Source of the DNA: Arthrobacter sp. D5-1
GTDB lineage: Bacteria; Actinomycetota; Actinomycetes; Actinomycetales; Micrococcaceae
DNA: 64,000 nucleotides
Reading direction: 5' to 3'
Assembly: GCF_017357425.1 (NCBI RefSeq)
Contig: NZ_CP014571.1
Location: 1,612,001-1,676,000 of the forward strand
A program made the translations under genes and the position numbers. Shown piece by piece: positions 1-7,881 of the stretch (position 1 is the first letter of the stretch; every line of letters starts with the position of its first letter). The notes below the pieces were generated by a model, which saw only the letters and a list, made by a program, of their open reading frames with translations, was not told where the DNA came from and did not search any database.

Positions 1-1
1 G

Positions 2-337
2 GCCGAGGTGGTCGCGACTGCCGGTCTGGTCCTGCTGATCTTCTCCCTTGCGGCCACCAAACGCGGCGCTTTGGCCGCCCCGGCTGTAGGTGCCTACATC
101 GGCGCTGCGTACTGGTTTACGTCCTCCACGTCGTTCGCGAACCCGGCCGTGACCATCGGCCGTATCTTCAGCGACACTTTCGCTGGCATTGCGCCGGGTT
201 CCGTCCCACCATTCCTCGCCGTCCAGGTCCTCGGTGCGGCTGTTGGCGTTGGAATCCTGCTCCTGCTTTTCCCGCATGCCGGCCGGGCCGCCGCCGACGT
301 TGTCATCCCTCACTCCGTAGAAGCGGCCAAGCAGTAG
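2..337 (+). CDS. MIP/aquaporin-family channel, C-terminal part
   Basis: The reading frame is open from the left edge and ends at a TAG at 335-337, so only the last ~111 residues are present. The visible part has three hydrophobic stretches and the second NPA half-loop of major intrinsic proteins (FANPAVTIGR at about residues 43-52 of the visible part). MIP channels conduct water or small neutral solutes across the cytoplasmic membrane. The ArsR regulator and ArsN-like acetyltransferase directly downstream suggest an arsenic-resistance setting, where MIP channels (AqpS/GlpF type) pass trivalent arsenicals; that substrate is inferred from context. The first NPA half lies upstream of the window, so pore selectivity residues cannot be checked. 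Confidence 0.85.
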   Translation, partial: AEVVATAGLVLLIFSLAATKRGALAAPAVGAYIGAAYWFTSSTSFANPAVTIGRIFSDTFAGIAPGSVPPFLAVQVLGAAVGVGILLLLFPHAGRAAADVVIPHSVEAAKQ

Positions 338-350
338 TCCCCCCGGCCTA

Positions 351-382
351 AACATTGATGAATGTCAATGTTGCGGCATAAT
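351..382 (+). promoter_or_regulatory. ArsR-type operator overlapping the arsR promoter
   Basis: A perfect palindrome with 8-bp arms, AACATTGA (351-358) and TCAATGTT (365-372), separated by 6 bp, lies just upstream of arsR. It resembles the AT-rich dyads bound by ArsR/SmtB repressors. It overlaps a plausible promoter with -35 TTGATG (355-360) and -10 CATAAT (377-382), spacer 16 bp. The predicted transcription start falls at about 389, the A of the arsR ATG, so the transcript may be leaderless. No Shine-Dalgarno sequence is visible before 389. Confidence 0.7.
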
Positions 383-388
383 AGGTAG

Positions 389-736
389 ATGACCTCGCTG
401 CCCTTGCTCGAACCGGACACGCAGACCATCTGCTGCCCGCCAGCTACCCCAGCCCTTGGTGCTGAAGAAGCGCAGCGCCGGGCCATCGTGTTCAAAGCGC
501 TGGCGGATCCCAACCGGCTGCGCCTGCTCTCCATCGTCAAGGCCGCCGACGGCGGTGAGTCCTGCGTCTGCGACCTCACCGAACCGCTGGATCTGGGTCA
601 ACCCACCGTCTCCCACCATCTGAAGATCCTGGTCGAGGCCGGTCTGTTGCATCGCGAAAAGCGCGGCACCTGGGCGTACTACTCGCTGGTCCCCGGAGCC
701 CTGGATGACGTCGCCGGAGTCCTCACTGCCCTATGA
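389..736 (+). CDS. arsR: ArsR/SmtB-family metalloregulatory repressor
   Basis: This 115-residue winged-helix protein belongs to the ArsR family. It has a classic recognition helix region (DLGQPTVSHHLKILVEAGL) followed by the wing. Candidate metalloid ligands are the Cys pair near residues 15-16 (ICCPP) and the SCVCDL motif at about residues 53-58, which matches the ELCVCDL sensor motif of classical ArsR. As a dimer it would repress its own promoter and release DNA on binding As(III) or Sb(III). The palindrome at 351-372 is the likely operator. The gene overlaps the downstream acetyltransferase by 4 bp (ATGA), pointing to translational coupling. Arsenic rather than another metal is inferred from the Cys motif and the neighbours. 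Confidence 0.88.
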   Translation: MTSLPLLEPDTQTICCPPATPALGAEEAQRRAIVFKALADPNRLRLLSIVKAADGGESCVCDLTEPLDLGQPTVSHHLKILVEAGLLHREKRGTWAYYSLVPGALDDVAGVLTAL

Positions 737-1245
737 GGCGTGATTTTGATGTCCGGCCCATGCGGGAAGGCGACTGGCCCGCTGTCCGGCGCATCTTCCA
801 GCAAGGCATCGAGACGGGGCACGCCACCTTTGAGGAAAAGGCTCCCGATTGGGAATCCTTCGACACCTCCAGGTTGAAGGCGCACCGGATCGTCGCCGAA
901 GCGCCCGGACGGGGTGTTCTGGGTTGGGCCGCCGTCTCCGCCGTCTCGTCCCGGCCTGCCTACGCGGGCGTGGTCGAACACTCCATTTATGTGGCGGCCG
1001 AAGCCCGCGGCCTCGGTCTGGGCAAAGCCATTTTGCAGGCACTCATCGACTCCACCGAGCGCGACGGGGTGTGGACTATCCAATCCAGCGTCTTCCCGGA
1101 GAACCAGTCCAGCCTCCGGATCCACGAATCCGCCGGTTTCCGGGTCATTGGACACAGGAGCCGCATCGCCCGCATGACCTACGGTCCCGCCGCCGGCCAG
1201 TGGCGCGACACACTCCTGCTCGAACGCCGCTCACCCGCAGTGTAA
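733..1245 (+). CDS. GNAT N-acetyltransferase, ArsN/phosphinothricin-type
   Basis: This 170-residue protein has a full GNAT fold of the phosphinothricin/methionine sulfoximine acetyltransferase type. Evidence is the N-terminal RPMREGDWPAVRRIF, the acetyl-CoA pyrophosphate-binding segment EARGLGLGKAILQAL (about residues 93-107) and the late motif SSLRIHESAGFRVIGH. Members linked to ars genes (ArsN) acetylate the amino group of arsinothricin and related glutamate analogues, giving resistance. The gene starts inside the arsR stop codon (ATGA) and is surely co-transcribed with it. Substrate is an inference from family and location; phosphinothricin or methionine sulfoximine remain alternatives. 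Confidence 0.82.
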   Translation: MRRDFDVRPMREGDWPAVRRIFQQGIETGHATFEEKAPDWESFDTSRLKAHRIVAEAPGRGVLGWAAVSAVSSRPAYAGVVEHSIYVAAEARGLGLGKAILQALIDSTERDGVWTIQSSVFPENQSSLRIHESAGFRVIGHRSRIARMTYGPAAGQWRDTLLLERRSPAV

Positions 1246-1340
1246 CTATCTGATTGATGCCGCTCACTAAACCGGCGGCATTCTTGTCGGCGGTCAGGCC
1301 GAAGCCGTCTTGTCGGTGCGTGGCAGTACAGTAAAGGTAT

Positions 1341-1356
1341 TCGAATATATGTTCGA
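1341..1356. promoter_or_regulatory. LexA (SOS) box upstream of the Y-family polymerase
   Basis: The palindrome TCGAATATATGTTCGA closely matches the actinobacterial/Gram-positive LexA box (CGAAC-N4-GTTCG), differing at one core base (GAAT for GAAC). It lies 66 bp upstream of the chosen polymerase start. This fits damage induction of an error-prone polymerase. The rest of 1246-1421 shows no gene. Confidence 0.75.
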
Positions 1357-1421
1357 ATGCGCGGCGTGTCCTGCAGGGGAACAGCAGCGTGCGTGCTAAG
1401 GCCGAACGGAGGAGGAGGACG

Positions 1422-2720
1422 ATGTCCAAGCCAGCACTCATGCATCAGATGCAGGAGATCGCCCACGTGGATATCAACTGCTTCTATGCGTCGGCCGAGC
1501 GTGCGTTCAATCCCTCGCTGGAGGGCAAGCCGCTGATCGTGCTGTCCAACAACGACGGTTGTGCAGTCACCAGGTCTCCGGAAGCCAAGAAGCTGGGGAT
1601 CGGGCTGGGGGAGCCATGGTTCAAACTTGCTCCACGGGCCAAGGAATGGGGGCTCATTGCCCTCTCCAGCAACTACGAACTGTATGGGGACATCAGCTCC
1701 CGTGTCATGGAGCTCCTGGCCCGCTACTCGGCGTGGCAGGAGGTCTACTCCATTGATGAGGCGTTTCTCGGAGTGAAAGGGCAGCCCGAAGAGCTGCTGG
1801 AGTTGGGACGCACCATTAAAGCGGCGTGCCAACGGCACGTGGGGGTTCCGGTCTGCGTAGGTATCGCCAGAACCAAGACCCTCGCCAAGCTGGCCAACAA
1901 ATGGGCCAAACACAATCCGGGCTTCAACGGAGTGTGCCGGTGGGACTCGATTCCAGAAGCCCACCGTGAAGCACTCATGGCACGGCTCTCCGTGATGGAG
2001 ATCTGGGGTGTTGCCACCAGGCTGACCAAACGTCTGAATGCCATGGGGATCTTCTCCATCCTGGACCTGGTCCGGGCTGACCCAGTGGCTTTGCGGGACA
2101 AGTTCTCCATCGTCATGATGCGCACGGTGCTGGAATTGCAGGGTACCCCGTGCATCCCGATGGAGGAGGAAAGGATCGGGAGGGACCAGTTGATCTTCTC
2201 CCGCTCCTTTTCCACGCCGATCACGACGGCGGCGCAGCTGCGGCAGGTGCTCAGTATCTACGGACAGATGGCCAGTGCCAGGCTGGCCAAACATGACCTC
2301 CAAGCAAAGCTGTTGACGGCCTTTGCTGCCACATCGGTCTACAACCCCAACGACAAGTCGTTTCCCACCGTTAACGTCAAACTGCCCATGCCCACTTCGG
2401 ATCCCGTGCTGCTGACCAAGGCAGCGCATGCGTTGGTTCCAAGGATCCAGGAAGGCGTGAGGTATGCCAAGGCCGGGATCATGGTCACTGACCTCCGTCC
2501 CAGCGGCAACCAGAAGCCCCTGGAGATCTTCGAGAACCGGCACGAAGAGCGTGGCATCGGCCCCCTGCTGGAGCAAGTCAGCAAGCGGTACGGCCGCGGC
2601 TCCATAGGTCTGGGGCACGCTGGAATCAAGGGAGGACCGGACTGGTCCATGAAACGCGACATGCTCAGCCCCCGGTACACCACCAACTGGGATGAACTTC
2701 CCTTGGTAAAGGCGGCCTGA
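1422..2720 (+). CDS. umuC: Y-family DNA polymerase, UmuC-type
   Basis: This 432-residue protein is a translesion polymerase of the UmuC branch. It has the first acidic motif HVDINCFYASAE (about residues 15-26), the UmuC-typical LSNNDGC segment, and the second catalytic motif YSIDEAF. The helix-hairpin-helix thumb and a little-finger domain follow. The ATG at 1422 is preferred over a GTG at 1389 because a strong GGAGGAGGAGG ribosome-binding site sits just before it. The LexA-type box upstream predicts SOS induction. No umuD-like partner is adjacent, so this polymerase either works alone, as several actinobacterial Y-family enzymes do, or uses factors encoded elsewhere. It is convergent with the next gene. 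Confidence 0.9.
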   Translation: MSKPALMHQMQEIAHVDINCFYASAERAFNPSLEGKPLIVLSNNDGCAVTRSPEAKKLGIGLGEPWFKLAPRAKEWGLIALSSNYELYGDISSRVMELLARYSAWQEVYSIDEAFLGVKGQPEELLELGRTIKAACQRHVGVPVCVGIARTKTLAKLANKWAKHNPGFNGVCRWDSIPEAHREALMARLSVMEIWGVATRLTKRLNAMGIFSILDLVRADPVALRDKFSIVMMRTVLELQGTPCIPMEEERIGRDQLIFSRSFSTPITTAAQLRQVLSIYGQMASARLAKHDLQAKLLTAFAATSVYNPNDKSFPTVNVKLPMPTSDPVLLTKAAHALVPRIQEGVRYAKAGIMVTDLRPSGNQKPLEIFENRHEERGIGPLLEQVSKRYGRGSIGLGHAGIKGGPDWSMKRDMLSPRYTTNWDELPLVKAA

Positions 2721-2753
2721 CGTGGGAGCCGCCACCTCGTAGAGACAGGGAGG

Positions 2754-3911
2754 CTACGCGCGCAGCCGGTACCCGCGCTTCACGACGGTCTCCACGAGCT
2801 TGCCGTCCGGCAGCGAGGAACGCAGGCGGCTGACCGTCATGTCCAGGGCATGCACAGAACCGCGCAGGTCCAGCAGGTCCGAGAGCGCTTCCCGGGACAG
2901 TACCGCTCCGCCCGCGCCGAGCAGTGCCCGCAGGAGCAGCAGGGGAGCCGGTGCCAGGTCCACCACCTCACCGTTGATCCGCAGGCAGCGCCCGCGCAGT
3001 TCGATCGTGGCGCTCTTGGTCTCCAACCGGCGTACATGGTTAAGGGACAAGTGTTCGGTCACCAAACGGATCAGTGCGCCCATGCGGTAACGGTCCGGGA
3101 TCAGTGGCGTCAGCCCGGCGTCGACCAGTGGTAGTGCGGTGACCGGCCCAACAGCGGCAACAGTGACGGGCCCTTTAAGGGCTTCGATGAGCTGGCGGTA
3201 CAGGCCCATTTCGTGAGCTGTGCTCCACATGGCGTCTACGGCCGGAGCGCTGGTGAACGTCAGTACGTCCAGGTTGCCGCCCACCACTGCCTCGATCAGG
3301 CGCGGCAGCTTGTCTTCGCCGTCGGGCTTCACCCAACGGTACGGGGTCACGGTCAGGACCGTGGCGCCGGACATGCGCAGCCGTTCCAGCTGGCGGACAT
3401 CGGTGTATCCATGCAGTTGCACGGCGACCGTTTTGCCGCGCACGCCCTCGACCAGCAGCATATCCACCAGCGTGGCGGTGGTTTCGTCACTGCTGATCCC
3501 GACGTCGGCAAGTCCTGCAGCGCGCACGGCACCGCGGGCCTTGGGGCCGCGGACGAACATGCGGCAGGCGGACAGGGTTTCCAGGAGTTGCTCGCCGATA
3601 CCGAAGGAATCGGCGGCTTCGCACCAGCGGCGCATGCCGTAGGCGGTGGTGGCGATGCAGATGTCCGGCTTGGCCGCGATGATGGTGCGGGTGTCCTCGA
3701 TGAGGACCATGTCTTCCTGCACAGGGGCGATCTTCAAAGCGGGGGCGTGCAACACGCTGGCTCCGCGACGCTCCAGTGCCTCAATGAGGTCACGGGAGCG
3801 GCGGTGCGAGGTGACGCCGATTCGGAATCCGTCCAGCGGGGCGTCGACGGCTTCGGAAACCTCCGGAGCGGCAGTAGCGTCGTGGACTTCGATGGCGCGT
3901 GCAACAGTCAT
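2754..3911 (-). CDS. HemD-like domain fused to winged-helix DNA-binding domain (NnaR-type nitrogen regulator)
   Basis: This 385-residue protein has two parts. Residues ~25-280 resemble uroporphyrinogen-III synthase (HemD; for example GVTSHRRSRDLIEALERRGA). Residues ~295-385 form an OmpR/PhoB-type winged helix ending VETVVKRGYRLRA, the hallmark of that wing. Actinobacterial proteins with this architecture include NnaR, described in Streptomyces and mycobacteria as a co-activator with GlnR of nitrate/nitrite assimilation genes. It is the last gene of a minus-strand operon after nirB and the siroheme methyltransferase gene, 12 bp downstream of the latter. It may sense or make a tetrapyrrole and regulate nitrite reduction; whether it retains synthase activity cannot be told from sequence. 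No receiver domain is present. Confidence 0.82.
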   Translation of the reverse strand: MTVARAIEVHDATAAPEVSEAVDAPLDGFRIGVTSHRRSRDLIEALERRGASVLHAPALKIAPVQEDMVLIEDTRTIIAAKPDICIATTAYGMRRWCEAADSFGIGEQLLETLSACRMFVRGPKARGAVRAAGLADVGISSDETTATLVDMLLVEGVRGKTVAVQLHGYTDVRQLERLRMSGATVLTVTPYRWVKPDGEDKLPRLIEAVVGGNLDVLTFTSAPAVDAMWSTAHEMGLYRQLIEALKGPVTVAAVGPVTALPLVDAGLTPLIPDRYRMGALIRLVTEHLSLNHVRRLETKSATIELRGRCLRINGEVVDLAPAPLLLLRALLGAGGAVLSREALSDLLDLRGSVHALDMTVSRLRSSLPDGKLVETVVKRGYRLRA

Positions 3912-3923
3912 GTGTTTTTACCT

Positions 3924-4958
3924 TCAGGCTTCAAGGAGCGAAGCCGCCAGGCGGCTCAGTTCAGCGGATGCTTCTGCATGGTTGCGGTTGGCTTCAGCCA
4001 CCCGGACCACCTCGCCGATGACCAGCACGGCCGGGTTGCTGCAGCCTGTGGCAGCTGTTTCGATCGTACCCAGATCAGCGATGGTGGTGCGCTGCCCCGG
4101 GCGGTAGCCACGTTCCACCACAGCCATGGGCATGTCCGCGTCCATGCCTGCCCGGCGCAGCCCTGCTGCAAGCTGGGGAAGGGTACCAATGCCCATGAGG
4201 ACCACAATCGTGCCGCCAAGTCCGGCAAGGTGGGTGTGTTCCTTCTCGGTCAAGGGGGCATGGCCGGACACTACGGTGAACATGTGGCTGACTTCGCGGT
4301 GCGTGACCGGGATCCCGGCTGCGGCGGGAACGGAGATGGCGCTGGTGACACCGGATATCACCCGCACCGGGACGCCTGCCGCAACACAGGCGGCCACTTC
4401 CTCGCCGCCTCGGCCAAATACATACGGATCGCCGCCCTTGAGCCGGACCACGTTCTTGCCCAGCAGCGCAGCTTCCACCATGAGCTTCTCGATGTCACGC
4501 TGGGTCACCTTGTGCAGGCCCGGCTGCTTGCCAACATCCACGAGTTCGGCCGAGGTCAGGTCGGCCAGCTCCTGGTACGGGGCCAGACGGTCGTAGAACA
4601 CCACATCGGCATCACGCAGGGCGTCCACGGCGCCAACCGTGAGCAGGTCCAAGGCTCCTGGACCTCCGCCCACCAAGGTCACGTGGCCGTCGGCGCCCGG
4701 TGCCGGCTCAAACGCGACAGGTATCCCCGCATCGCGGCAGCGTTCCACCAGCGGCAGCCACCCTGCGTCGCCGTCGTCCACTATCGCCACTAGGAACGGG
4801 CGCTCCGGAAGTTGACCGTCGCCCGGTACACCTTCCGGGGTGCTCAGCCGGTACACGTTGGCACCGGCGCTCTGATAGCGGCGGATGGCCTGGCGGGCGG
4901 ACTTTTCCGATCCCGTGACAAGGACGTCACGGCCGGTGAGATCAATGGTGAGCTGCAT
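3924..4958 (-). CDS. cobA: Uroporphyrinogen-III C-methyltransferase (SUMT) with vestigial N-terminal domain
   Basis: This 344-residue protein makes precorrin-2 from uroporphyrinogen III and S-adenosylmethionine, the first step to siroheme for NirB. Residues ~90-330 are a complete SUMT domain: VTLVGGGPGALDLLT, DVVFYDRLAP, RLKGGDPYVFGRGGEE and GVTSAISVPAAAGIPVTHR. The first ~85 residues look like a shrunken relative of the CysG/Met8 NAD-binding domain (MQLTIDLTGRDVLVTGSEKSA), without a convincing glycine-rich dinucleotide loop or chelatase part. It therefore probably does not oxidise precorrin-2 or insert iron, and those steps must be encoded elsewhere. The gene lies 9 bp after nirB and 12 bp before the HemD-like regulator, in one operon. 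Confidence 0.9.
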   Translation of the reverse strand: MQLTIDLTGRDVLVTGSEKSARQAIRRYQSAGANVYRLSTPEGVPGDGQLPERPFLVAIVDDGDAGWLPLVERCRDAGIPVAFEPAPGADGHVTLVGGGPGALDLLTVGAVDALRDADVVFYDRLAPYQELADLTSAELVDVGKQPGLHKVTQRDIEKLMVEAALLGKNVVRLKGGDPYVFGRGGEEVAACVAAGVPVRVISGVTSAISVPAAAGIPVTHREVSHMFTVVSGHAPLTEKEHTHLAGLGGTIVVLMGIGTLPQLAAGLRRAGMDADMPMAVVERGYRPGQRTTIADLGTIETAATGCSNPAVLVIGEVVRVAEANRNHAEASAELSRLAASLLEA

Positions 4959-4967
4959 GGTGAACCC

Positions 4968-7598
4968 CTAGTTTCCTGCGCCGACGGTTTCGCTGCGGAC
5001 CGGGATGGTGGAAGCGATGAGCACGCCGCCCTTTTCCTCGTTGGTGGCCGGGCGGATCTGGCCGCGCTCCGGAACGAAGGAGATGGACTCGTCCTTCTGG
5101 TCGGGGGCGTTGACGAACGAACGGAAACGGCGGAGGCGCTCCGGGTCCTTCAAGGTCTCGGCCCACTCGTCCTCGTAGGTGTCGATGTGCTTGGCCATGG
5201 CCGCTTCAAGCTCTTCGGCGATGCCCAGGGAGTCGTTGACCACTACCTCCTCGACGTGCTTGATGCCGCCGTCGAGTTCTTCCTGCCAGCGCGCGGTGCG
5301 CTGGAGGCGGTCAGCGGTGCGGATGTAGTACATGAGGTAGCGGTCGATGTACTTGAGCAGCGTTTCGTCGTCCAGGTCCTTGGCCAGCAGCTGGGCGTGG
5401 GCCGGAGTTGCACCACCGTTGCCACCGACGTACAGGTTCCAGCCATCGGCCGTGGCGATGACGCCCACGTCCTTGCCGCGGGCTTCGGCACATTCGCGGG
5501 CGCAACCGGACACGCCCATCTTCAGCTTGTGCGGGCTGCGGAGGCCACGGTAGCGAAGCTCCAAAGCGATGGCCATGGCTACCGAATCCTGGACACCGAA
5601 ACGGCACCATGTGGATCCAACACAGGACTTCACTGTACGGAGGCTCTTGCCGTAGGCCTGGCCGGACTCGAAACCGGCGTCCACCAGTTCCTTCCAGATG
5701 TCCGGGAGCTGCTCCAGGCGGGCACCGAACATATCAATGCGCTGGCCGCCGGTGATCTTGGTGTAGAGGTTGTACTTCTCGGCAACTGCGGCGATGACGC
5801 CGAGGCCCTTGGGCGTGATCTCACCACCGGCGATGCGGGGGACCACGGAGTACGTGCCGTCCTTCTGCATGTTCGCCAAGGCGCGGTCGTTGGTGTCCTG
5901 AAGGGAGCCGCGGCCGGCATCCAGGACGTAGGCCGAGTGCTGGCTGGCCAGGATGGAGGCGATGGTCGGCTTGCAGATGTCGCAGCCGGCACCGGTGCCG
6001 TACTTGGCCATGATCTCTTCGAAGGAGGTGAGTTCCAGGACGCGGATGGCGTCGAACAGTTCCTGCCGGGAGAGACTGATGTGCTCGCACAGCGCCTTGG
6101 AGACCTCGATGCCGGACTTCGTCAGTTCGCCCTCGAGGAGCTTCTTCAGCATGGGGACACAAGAACCGCACTGCGTGCCGGCGCGGGTGCAGCCCTTGAG
6201 TTCGCCGAGTTCCTGGACGGGAGCATTGCCTTCGCATGCTCCGCATCCGTTGATGGTGTCCCGGATGGTCCCGGCCGCAACGTTGTTGCAGGAGCACAGG
6301 ATGGCGTCGTCCGGCAGTTCGGTCTCGGGAGCTTCGCCGCCACCGGCGGCGCTCAAGTATGCACCGGGCTCTGCCGCGAGCTCGCGTCCCAGCAGCGGGC
6401 GGAGGCTCATGTAGGGGGAAGCGTCGCCCACGAAGATACCGCCCAGGAGGGTCTTGGCATCGTCTGTGGTGACAATCTTCTGGTAGACGCCACGTGCGGG
6501 GTCGGCGTAGACGATTTCCAGGGAGTGCTCGGTCCGGGCAAAGGCGTCGCCGAAGCTGGCAACGTCCACGCCGGACAACTTGAGCTTGGTGGCAGTGTCA
6601 AAGCCGGGGAACGTCGCTTCGCCACCATGCAGGCGGTCCGCAACGATCTCGGCCATGGTGTTGGCGGGTGCTACCAAGCCAAGGCACATGCCTTCAAAGT
6701 TGGCCACTTCGCCGATGGCCCAGATGCCGTCCACTTCGGTGGCGCAGAAGTCGTTGATGACCACGCCGCCGCGTTGACCCAGGCTGAAGAGCTGTTCCTC
6801 GCCGTCTGCGGCGCGGAAGAGATCATCACGGGGCTTGACGCCAATGGCAACAATCACGAGGTCGGCATCAATAGTGCGGCCGTCAGCCATGAGGACACCG
6901 GTGACGTTTCCGTCGTCGTCCGTCACCACCTCCGAAGGGAAGACGCCACCGTGGACTTCGAAGCCCTTTGCCTCGATCAGGCGACCCAGAGACTGGCCGG
7001 CTCCCTCGTCCAACTGGGTATTCATGAGCCACGGAGCGCCGTTGATGACGATCGGAGTGGCGCCCAACTGCTCGGTACCGGCAGCGGACTCAAGTCCCAG
7101 CAGTCCACCACCAATGGTGACGGCGTTGACCTTGCGGCCCAGCTTTTCGCGAAGACCGGCAATGGCCCTGTTGATCGCCCACACGTCCTCGAGCGTGCGG
7201 TAAACGTGGGTGTGTTCAGCCCCGGGAATAGGGAGACGGGCAGCGTCCGAGCCCGAGGCCACTACCAGGTGGTCGTATTCGTACTTGTTCCCCGCGGCGG
7301 TGAGGACGCTCTTGGCCACCGGGTCAATCTTGACGGCGCGCTCGCCGGTCTTGAGGGTCAATGCCTCGTGGTCCCACATGGACGCTTCCCCCAAGGTGAG
7401 GTCAACATCGGTTTCCGTGAGGGCTTTGCTCAACGCTACGCGGTCGTAGGGGAGGTGTGCCTCTTCGGTCAGCACCGTAACCTGCCAACCTTCAAGACCG
7501 CGATTGACCATGGCATCAGCGAAACGGTGGGCAGCGGGCCCGCCGCCGACGACGACGACGCGGCGCGGGTTCTCTGTACTTGAAGTGTGTCCGGTCAC
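4968..7598 (-). CDS. nirB: Assimilatory NADH-dependent nitrite reductase, large subunit
   Basis: This 876-residue enzyme reduces nitrite to ammonium in the cytoplasm. Domains in order: FAD/NAD(P)H oxidoreductase with RRVVVVGGGPAAHRFAD at the start; a BFD-like [2Fe-2S] domain (CSCNNV, later GTQCGSC); a second BFD-like segment (GCDIC); and the sulfite/nitrite reductase half with siroheme and [4Fe-4S] ligands in KSCVGSTWC and GVSGCARECAEARGKD. The start is set at GTG 7598, with an AAAGG ribosome-binding site, because the open frame further upstream overlaps the regulatory region. It heads an operon with the siroheme methyltransferase and NnaR-like genes. A GlnR-like operator array lies 69 bp upstream. 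The small subunit nirD is transcribed divergently rather than following it. Confidence 0.95.
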   Translation of the reverse strand: MTGHTSSTENPRRVVVVGGGPAAHRFADAMVNRGLEGWQVTVLTEEAHLPYDRVALSKALTETDVDLTLGEASMWDHEALTLKTGERAVKIDPVAKSVLTAAGNKYEYDHLVVASGSDAARLPIPGAEHTHVYRTLEDVWAINRAIAGLREKLGRKVNAVTIGGGLLGLESAAGTEQLGATPIVINGAPWLMNTQLDEGAGQSLGRLIEAKGFEVHGGVFPSEVVTDDDGNVTGVLMADGRTIDADLVIVAIGVKPRDDLFRAADGEEQLFSLGQRGGVVINDFCATEVDGIWAIGEVANFEGMCLGLVAPANTMAEIVADRLHGGEATFPGFDTATKLKLSGVDVASFGDAFARTEHSLEIVYADPARGVYQKIVTTDDAKTLLGGIFVGDASPYMSLRPLLGRELAAEPGAYLSAAGGGEAPETELPDDAILCSCNNVAAGTIRDTINGCGACEGNAPVQELGELKGCTRAGTQCGSCVPMLKKLLEGELTKSGIEVSKALCEHISLSRQELFDAIRVLELTSFEEIMAKYGTGAGCDICKPTIASILASQHSAYVLDAGRGSLQDTNDRALANMQKDGTYSVVPRIAGGEITPKGLGVIAAVAEKYNLYTKITGGQRIDMFGARLEQLPDIWKELVDAGFESGQAYGKSLRTVKSCVGSTWCRFGVQDSVAMAIALELRYRGLRSPHKLKMGVSGCARECAEARGKDVGVIATADGWNLYVGGNGGATPAHAQLLAKDLDDETLLKYIDRYLMYYIRTADRLQRTARWQEELDGGIKHVEEVVVNDSLGIAEELEAAMAKHIDTYEDEWAETLKDPERLRRFRSFVNAPDQKDESISFVPERGQIRPATNEEKGGVLIASTIPVRSETVGAGN

Positions 7599-7666
7599 TG
7601 GTGGGCCTTTCGCAGATGTTGCAGACGGATCTGTCGCAACTTGTGGTTCCAGCCTAGGGACGGGCA

Positions 7667-7704
7667 GTTTCGCTTCAGTTTCCCTTTTGTTTCGTGATCT
7701 TAAC
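7667..7704 (-). promoter_or_regulatory. GlnR-type operator array upstream of nirB
   Basis: Read on the minus strand, four half-sites occur at exact 11-bp intervals: GTTAA (7704-7700), GAAAC (7693-7689), GAAAC (7682-7678) and GAAAC (7671-7667), each separated by six bases. This matches the actinobacterial GlnR pattern gTnAc-n6-GaAAc, doubled. A -10-like TAGGCT (7656-7651) follows, 60-70 bp before the nirB GTG. GlnR is the known activator of nirB in Streptomyces and mycobacteria. The array also lies about 180 bp upstream of the divergent nirD and could serve both genes. Confidence 0.75.
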
Positions 7705-7881
7705 TTCTGCATCACAACCGCATTTCGCGGGGTGTGAGGTCTCTTTTACGCGTTGGACACAAACCCGGACACCTGACGAAACACCCGGGTCCTAGCGTGG
7801 AAGAGCGGCCGCAAGCGTGGCCCGGTCCGGGGGAGTGACGGTGGGAACAGCCACCACCCGGACACAGTGAGAGGGGCTGAA

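Noticed and set aside
1179..2735. A 518-codon open frame on the minus strand opposite umuC
   Set aside because: Composition (Pro/Gly/Arg/His-rich) and lack of motifs mark it as antisense shadow; umuC carries family motifs and an RBS.
3213..4793. A 526-codon open frame on the plus strand opposite the nnaR-like and cobA-like genes
   Set aside because: It spans two well-supported minus-strand genes and their spacer and is Gly/His/Cys-rich without motifs.
4812..7583. A 923-codon open frame on the plus strand opposite nirB
   Set aside because: It is a mirror effect of high-GC codon bias in nirB. It has no domain, is low in hydrophobic order, and nirB has clear motifs over the whole length.
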